A stretch of DNA of 50,131 nt from the NCBI GenBank assembly GCA_003222535.1, contig QHWJ01000226.1, positions 36,153 through 86,283 of the forward strand. Direction: 5' to 3'. Position numbers and translations under genes: made by a program. Under the pieces are notes generated by a model. It had not been told where the DNA came from, did not search any database, and worked only from the letters and a program-made list of their open reading frames with translations. The DNA comes from Acidobacteriota bacterium (GTDB lineage: Bacteria; Acidobacteriota; Vicinamibacteria; Vicinamibacterales; CAVVIG01). Below, in pieces: positions 46,418 to 50,131 of the stretch (its first letter is position 1; each line of letters starts with the position of its first letter).

Positions 46418-47047
46418 TTACTTCGAATACAGCTCCACGATCAGCTGTTCCTGCACGGGCAGGTTAATCTGCTCGCGCGTCGGCATCGAATTCACGCGGC
46501 CGGTGATCGTGTTCGAGTCGAACGAGAGCCACTCCGGGATCCCGCGGCCCTTCACTTCTTCCATCGCGTGCTCGAGGGTCGGGCTCTTCTGCGTGCGGCC
46601 GGGCACCGTGATGACGTCGCCTTCCCTCACGGCGAACGACGGGATATCGACCTTCTTGCCGTTCACGAGGAAGTGGCCGTGCCGCACGAGCTGCCGCGCC
46701 TGCGGGCGCGACGTCGCGAGCCCCAGCCGGTAGATCACATTGTCCAGCCGGCGCTCGAGCAGCTGCAGCAGCGTCACGCCGGTGATGCCGCGCGTGCGCT
46801 CGGCTTCCTCGAAGTACCGGCGGAACTGATCCTCGAGCACGCCGTAGATGCGCTTGACCTTCTGCTTCTCGCGGAGCTGCAGCCCGTAGCCGGCGAGCTT
46901 CGCTCTCCGCGTCTTGCCGTGCTGTCCGGGCGGGAAGTTGCGCTTTTCGATCGCGCACTTCTCCGTGTAGCACCGTTCCCCCTTGAGGAACAGCTTCATG
47001 GCCTCGCGGCGGCAGAGACGGCAGACCGGACCAATATAACGAGCCAT
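46418..47047 (-). CDS. rpsD: 30S ribosomal protein S4
   Basis: uS4, a primary 16S rRNA binder, 209 aa from the ATG at 47047 ([20 protein letters not shown]). Four cysteines (Cys9, Cys12, Cys26, Cys31) make it the zinc-binding form. S4 domain: [20 protein letters not shown] and [21 protein letters not shown]4 often regulates its own operon; the spacer on either side carries repeat hairpins. Confidence 0.98.
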   Translation of the reverse strand: MARYIGPVCRLCRREAMKLFLKGERCYTEKCAIEKRNFPPGQHGKTRRAKLAGYGLQLREKQKVKRIYGVLEDQFRRYFEEAERTRGITGVTLLQLLERRLDNVIYRLGLATSRPQARQLVRHGHFLVNGKKVDIPSFAVREGDVITVPGRTQKSPTLEHAMEEVKGRGIPEWLSFDSNTITGRVNSMPTREQINLPVQEQLIVELYSK

Positions 47048-47064
47048 CAATCACCTTTCATGCA

Positions 47065-47200
47065 TCTGGTAATTGGATAATCTGGTAATCTGGTAATTGA
47101 ATCGTCCCATTGATGAGTCCAATTACCGGATAATCTGGCCATTGAATCGCCCAATTGATCAATCCAATTACCAGATTACCCGATTACCAGATTACTAGAT
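47065..47200. repeat. Short-word hairpin rpsK-rpsD spacer, word TCTGGTAA
   Basis: Left arm 47065-47104 (TCTGGTAA, TTGGATAA, TCTGGTAA, TCTGGTAA, TTGAATC, period 7-8); right arm 47161-47200 (CCAATTA, CCAGATTA, CCCGATTA, CCAGATTA). An inner, weaker copy lies between. AT-rich compared with its surroundings. Confidence 0.9.
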
Positions 47201-47201
47201 T

Positions 47202-47660
47202 TCATACGCGTCTCCGTTTCGGCGGGCGGCAGCCGTTATGTGGGATCGGCGTGACGTCGCGGATCGATTTCACTTCGAGACCCACTGTCTGCAGCGCGCG
47301 GATCGCCGATTCGCGGCCCGAGCCGGGCCCCTTCACGCGGACGTCGAGCGAGCGCATGCCGACGATCTTCGCCGCATTCCCCGCGTTGAGCGCGGCCTGG
47401 GTCGCGGCGAACGGCGTCCCCTTGCGCGACCCCTTGAACCCGATGCCGCCGGCGCTCGACCAGGCGACGACGTTGCCTTCCGTGTCGGTGATCGTCACCG
47501 TGGTGTTGTTGAACGATGCGTGAATGTGCGCCAGGCCGTGGTGGACGATGCGCTTTTCACCGCGCTTCTTGAAGGTCTTCTTCCGCTTGCCCGCCGCGCC
47601 TTCTTTCTTCTCGGGCTTGTCGGGTGTCCCGCTGTCGGCGGCCGGTTCATTCTTCGCCAT
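47202..47660 (-). CDS. rpsK: 30S ribosomal protein S11
   Basis: uS11 of the platform. 152 aa; the core from about residue 35 ([56 protein letters not shown]) is canonical. An N-terminal extension of about 25 charged residues ([20 protein letters not shown]) is unusual. It starts 3 bases after rpsM. Confidence 0.98.
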   Translation of the reverse strand: MAKNEPAADSGTPDKPEKKEGAAGKRKKTFKKRGEKRIVHHGLAHIHASFNNTTVTITDTEGNVVAWSSAGGIGFKGSRKGTPFAATQAALNAGNAAKIVGMRSLDVRVKGPGSGRESAIRALQTVGLEVKSIRDVTPIPHNGCRPPKRRRV

Positions 47661-47663
47661 GGT

Positions 47664-48038
47664 TCAGATCACCTTCTTCTTCGCAATCGCGCCCTTGCGC
47701 GGGCCTTTGCGCGTGCGCGCGTTGGTCCGCGTCCGCTGGCCGCGCACGGGCAGGCCGCGGCGGTGCCGCAGCCCTCGGAAGCAGCCGATTTCCATCAGGC
47801 GCTTGATGTTCATGGAAATCTCCTTGCGGAGATCGCCTTCCACGCCGCCCTGGTCCTCGATCACCCGGCTGATCTTCCGGACGTCGTCTTCGGACAGATC
47901 CTTGACGCGGATGTCGGGGCTGACCCCGGCGCCCTTCAGGATGTCGTTCGAGCGCACACGCCCTATGCCGTAGATGTAAGTGAGACCGATCTCGACGCGC
48001 TTGGTCCGCGGGAGATCCACGCCAGCAATACGTGCCAT
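47664..48038 (-). CDS. rpsM: 30S ribosomal protein S13
   Basis: uS13 of the 30S head, 124 aa: [37 protein letters not shown] and the C-terminal [20 protein letters not shown] are typical. Starts ATG at 48038. rpsK follows with only 3 bases between, the one pair in this cluster without a repeat element. Confidence 0.98.
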   Translation of the reverse strand: MARIAGVDLPRTKRVEIGLTYIYGIGRVRSNDILKGAGVSPDIRVKDLSEDDVRKISRVIEDQGGVEGDLRKEISMNIKRLMEIGCFRGLRHRRGLPVRGQRTRTNARTRKGPRKGAIAKKKVI

Positions 48039-48041
48039 ATG

Positions 48042-48246
48042 TCAGTCCTTCGTCCTTCGTTCTTGGTGCCTAGCAGCCCGTGGTAAAAGTCCGGCTGCAT
48101 TCGGGGCCGGGACTTTCACCACGGGCTGCCAGTCCGTCCTCGGTCCCAGGTCCTCGGTCCAGCGGTCGGCGTTGGTTCCGTGCTCGCGCACGGAGGACCA
48201 AAGGACCAGGAACGGACCAGGAACCAGGCACCAAGGACCGAGGACC
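48042..48246. repeat. Nested hairpin element rpmJ-rpsM spacer, word GGTCCTC
   Basis: Three layers. Outer flanks (48042-48072 and about 48226-48246) share TGGTGCCT/AGGCACCA. A long REP-like hairpin, arms 48073-48095 and 48106-48129 (GCAGCCCGTGGTAAAAG with CTTTCACCACGGGCTGC), has about 22 pairs. Then heptamer arms 48132-48170 (GTCCTCG, GTCCCAG) and 48192-48246 (GGACCAA, AGGACCAG, GAACCAG). It fills the whole 209-bp gap. Confidence 0.9.
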
Positions 48247-48247
48247 A

Positions 48248-48361
48248 TCACCCCTGCCTCTGCTTGTGCTTCTGATTGGGGCAGATCACCCGCACCACGC
48301 CGCGGCGCCGGACGATCTTGCACTTGTCGCAGATTCGTTTGACCGATGCTCGAACCTTCAT
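48248..48361 (-). CDS. rpmJ: 50S ribosomal protein L36
   Basis: bL36, 37 aa: [20 protein letters not shown] then [17 protein letters not shown]. The zinc ligands Cys11, Cys14, Cys27 and His32 are all present. Located between infA and rpsM as in most bacteria. Both sides carry short-word elements. Confidence 0.97.
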   Translation of the reverse strand: MKVRASVKRICDKCKIVRRRGVVRVICPNQKHKQRQG

Positions 48362-48377
48362 CCCCTGTAACCTCTAA

Positions 48378-48416
48378 GTCTTCGGATTTGAGGATCTCAG
48401 AATCCTGAAATCTTCA
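48378..48416. repeat. Short-word hairpin infA-rpmJ spacer
   Basis: Arms GATTTGAGGAT (48385-48395) and ATCCTGAAATC (48402-48412) pair at 10 of 11 positions around CTCAGA; outer bases GAAGA/TCTTC extend the stem. It ends at the infA stop codon. Confidence 0.75.
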
Positions 48417-48611
48417 AAGCTTCTCCACGATCCGTCCGCGCGTGACGTTATTCGACAGCTCGATGCGTACCCGATCGCCGACCAGGATTCGGACGAAGTT
48501 GCGATCGATCCGGCCCGCGATATGAGCCGTCACGATCGATCCTTCGTCCAGCCGCACGCGATACAGGGCGTTTGGCAGTGTCTCCGTCACCACTCCGACA
48601 ACCGCACTCAT
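48414..48611 (-). CDS. infA: Translation initiation factor IF-1, slightly short
   Basis: S1-fold factor that blocks the ribosomal A site during initiation. 65 aa against the usual 72: MSAVVGVVTETLPNALYRVR then VTAHIAGRIDRNFVRILVGD and SNNVTRGRIVEKL. The N-terminus lacks the usual first residues (KEDxIE). An in-frame TAG upstream rules out a longer product. The ATG overlaps the stop of a 14-codon upstream ORF (GCGATGAG), so initiation may be coupled to it. The start region is duplicated upstream. Confidence 0.95.
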   Translation of the reverse strand: MSAVVGVVTETLPNALYRVRLDEGSIVTAHIAGRIDRNFVRILVGDRVRIELSNNVTRGRIVEKL

Positions 48612-48738
48612 CGCTCGGCGACAGCCTTCGCGCTACCTGAGAGCGCCTTCATCGCTCGGCGACAGCCTTCACAGTACCCCGACGACCGCGCTCATCGCTC
48701 GACTCAAGCCTTCGCGCTACAGTGTGAGCGCCTTCGGG
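48608..48738. repeat. Tandem duplication of the infA start region with upstream ORFs
   Basis: The block AAGGC..GAGCGATGAGYGCGGTYGTCGG containing the infA start recurs 84 bp upstream. The upstream copy encodes MSAVVGVL and a stop (48695 to 48669). A further ORF, MKALSGSAKAVAER (48652 to 48608), ends in the infA start codon. The partial unit AAGGCTGTCGCCGAGCGATG occurs twice within. Confidence 0.8.
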
Positions 48739-49512
48739 TTACCTGCGCGCGGGTACTGCGACTTCCCTCGCCGTCAGGATCCACGGGCCGTCCGCCGTCA
48801 CCGCAACCGTGTGCTCGAAGTGCGCCGACAGGCTGCCGTCGCGCGTCACCGCGGTCCAGCCGTCTGCGAGCACCTTCACCGCCGGCTTGCCGGCGTTCAC
48901 CATCGGTTCGATCGCGAGCACCATGCCCTCAGCGAGCCTCGGGCCGCGCCCCGGCTCGCCGTAGTTGGGCACCTGCGGCTCCTCGTGCATCCGCTGGCCG
49001 ATGCCGTGGCCCACGAACTCGCGCACGACCGAGAACCCGTACGCCTCGACGTGGCGCTGCACGGTGTGGCCGATATCGGATATCCGCCCGCCCGGCCGCA
49101 CGAGCTCGATCGCCTTGTAGAGCGCCTCGTCGGTAACGCGCAGCAGCGTTGCCGCGACCTCCGACACCTGCCCGACTGCCAGCGTGACGGCGCTGTCCCC
49201 GAAGTACCCATCGAGCGAAGCGCCGACGTCGATCGAGATCACGTCCCCTTCGTTGAGCACGCGCCGGCCGGAGGGAATCCCGTGGATCACCTCTTCGTTG
49301 ATCGACGCGCAAATCGTCGCCGGGTAGCCGTGATACCCCTTGAACGCCGGCGTCGCTCCGGCCTGCAGGATCCGCTCCTCCGCCAGATCGTCGAGATCCG
49401 CCGTCGTCACGCCCGGCGCGACGCGGGCGGTGAGCTCGGTCAGCACTTCACCGACCAGCCGGCCCGCCTCGCGCATGCGCTCGAGCTCGGCGGCGGACCG
49501 GCAGACAATCAT
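48739..49512 (-). CDS. map: Methionine aminopeptidase, type I
   Basis: Removes the N-terminal methionine of new proteins. 257 aa from the ATG at 49512 (MIVCRSAAELERMREAGRLV). Metal ligands in VISIDVGASLDGYFGDSAVT, in EFVGHGIGQRMHEEPQVPNY, in LAIEPMVNAG and in LSAHFEHTVAV are present. The ATG overlaps the adk stop (ATGA); the frame is open upstream only within adk. Order adk-map-infA is standard. Confidence 0.97.
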   Translation of the reverse strand: MIVCRSAAELERMREAGRLVGEVLTELTARVAPGVTTADLDDLAEERILQAGATPAFKGYHGYPATICASINEEVIHGIPSGRRVLNEGDVISIDVGASLDGYFGDSAVTLAVGQVSEVAATLLRVTDEALYKAIELVRPGGRISDIGHTVQRHVEAYGFSVVREFVGHGIGQRMHEEPQVPNYGEPGRGPRLAEGMVLAIEPMVNAGKPAVKVLADGWTAVTRDGSLSAHFEHTVAVTADGPWILTAREVAVPARR

Positions 49513-50131
49513 CGCGGCGCTCCGTAACGCACCGCCTGGTGGCTGGCCGCCTCGATTGCCGCGGCGAGATCCGCGGCCACGCGGTCGGGCGGCTGCGCGC
49601 CGTCGATCGAGCGGAACGTCGGCCGCACGCGGTAGTACTCGACGATAGCCTCGGACTGCCGGTGATACACATCCAGGCGCTCCAGCACAATGGCCTGGTT
49701 GTCGTCGGCGCGCTGCACCAGTTTCCCGCCGCACTTGACGCACGCCGCCACGCCGCCGGCGATGGGCGCGTTCATCCCGCAGTCGTCGCAAATCAAGCGG
49801 GTGCCGAGGCGGCGCAACAGCTCGGCCTCGGGCACCACGATGTCGATGACGATCAGCGGATCACGGCCCCGCATGATCGTGTCGAGCGCCGATGCCTGCG
49901 CGACGGTCCGCGGAAAGCCGTCGAGCACGAAGCCGCACCGCGTATCCTCGCGCTCGAGCCGATCGCGCACGATCCCGATCATCACGTCGTCGCCGACCAG
50001 CTCGCCGCGGCCCATGATCACCTGGGCGCGGCGCCCGATCTCCGTCCCGGCATGGACCGCTTCGCGCAGGATATCCCCGGTCGAGATTCTCGGGATCCGT
50101 CGAGCCTGGGCGACGCGTTCGGCCTGGGTGC
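49509..50131 (-). CDS. adk: Adenylate kinase, N-terminus outside window
   Basis: Interconverts ATP, ADP and AMP. 206 codons plus stop are inside; the first visible residues TQAERVAQARRIPRISTGDI follow directly after where the P-loop GxPGSGKG must lie, so only about 13 residues are missing. The AMP-binding TGDILREAVHAGTEIG, the core GFVLDGFPRTVAQA and a zinc-type LID (CDDC and CVKC) are visible. It is cotranscribed with map and probably secY upstream. Confidence 0.96.
   Translation of the reverse strand, partial: TQAERVAQARRIPRISTGDILREAVHAGTEIGRRAQVIMGRGELVGDDVMIGIVRDRLEREDTRCGFVLDGFPRTVAQASALDTIMRGRDPLIVIDIVVPEAELLRRLGTRLICDDCGMNAPIAGGVAACVKCGGKLVQRADDNQAIVLERLDVYHRQSEAIVEYYRVRPTFRSIDGAQPPDRVAADLAAAIEAASHQAVRYGAPR

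Overview
This is a high-GC bacterial chromosome segment that is densely coding, with GTG/ATG starts and many 1-4 base gene overlaps. The gene content fits an Acidobacteriota genome, most likely of the Vicinamibacteria type. That placement is an inference from gene families, the pil locus layout and general style; no marker was compared by alignment.

Layout. From 1 to 4.2 kb, minus strand: smc and the start of a DUF4097-like lipoprotein. From 4.5 to 9.3 kb: a C-terminal processing protease (minus), then tatA-tatC and an OmpA-family protein (plus). From 9.4 to 14.9 kb: a HEAT-repeat protein and aroB (plus), proS and nadB (minus). From 14.9 to 35.8 kb runs a minus-strand type IV pilus locus of about 21 kb. 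In transcription order it holds an outer-membrane beta-barrel gene, pilB, pilT, pilC, pilS, pilR, two near-identical pilins, a VKOR-DsbA fusion, an ABC transporter pair (PilH/PilI-like), a TPR protein, pilD, a second histidine kinase, minor pilins V, W and X, a coiled-coil secreted protein and a second sigma-54 activator. The order pilB-T-C-S-R-A-(ABC)-pilD matches that known from Myxococcus xanthus. From 35.9 to 42 kb: a pyruvoyl arginine decarboxylase (minus) with a structured leader, then MarR, a Yip1-like membrane protein, a MacA-like adaptor and two FtsX/MacB-like permeases (plus). From 42.1 to 44.5 kb: a small conserved protein and an EF-G-like GTPase. From 44.6 kb to the end, minus strand: the spc/alpha ribosomal cluster adk-map-infA-rpmJ-rpsM-rpsK-rpsD-rpoA-rplQ.

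The most striking feature is not a gene. Nearly every spacer large enough to hold one contains an element built from short tandem words of 7 bp (sometimes 8) or 9 bp, usually as two inverted arms that can fold into a long imperfect hairpin. Words differ between loci but recur: GGCTGAT, GGGGACT, GGAATTC, GGTCCTC, CAAAGGACA, GGTCGGGTA. They sit at 3' ends of genes, between convergent genes and between consecutive ribosomal-protein genes. Several run into reading frames. One is an in-frame 30-codon insertion inside nadB; others form the tail of NadB, the (KDT)n tract of a secreted protein, the signal peptide of an outer-membrane protein and the GGS tail of a HEAT protein. The words resemble the short tandemly repeated repetitive (STRR) heptamers of heterocystous cyanobacteria. 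I know of no description from this kind of organism, but could not search.

Other points of interest: a sigma-54 promoter ahead of the main pilin, with an upstream 20-bp motif shared almost exactly with the pilB promoter region; a tandem pilin duplication separated by a strong terminator; a duplicated infA start region with small upstream ORFs; and a MacA/MacB-type system with no ATPase gene beside it.
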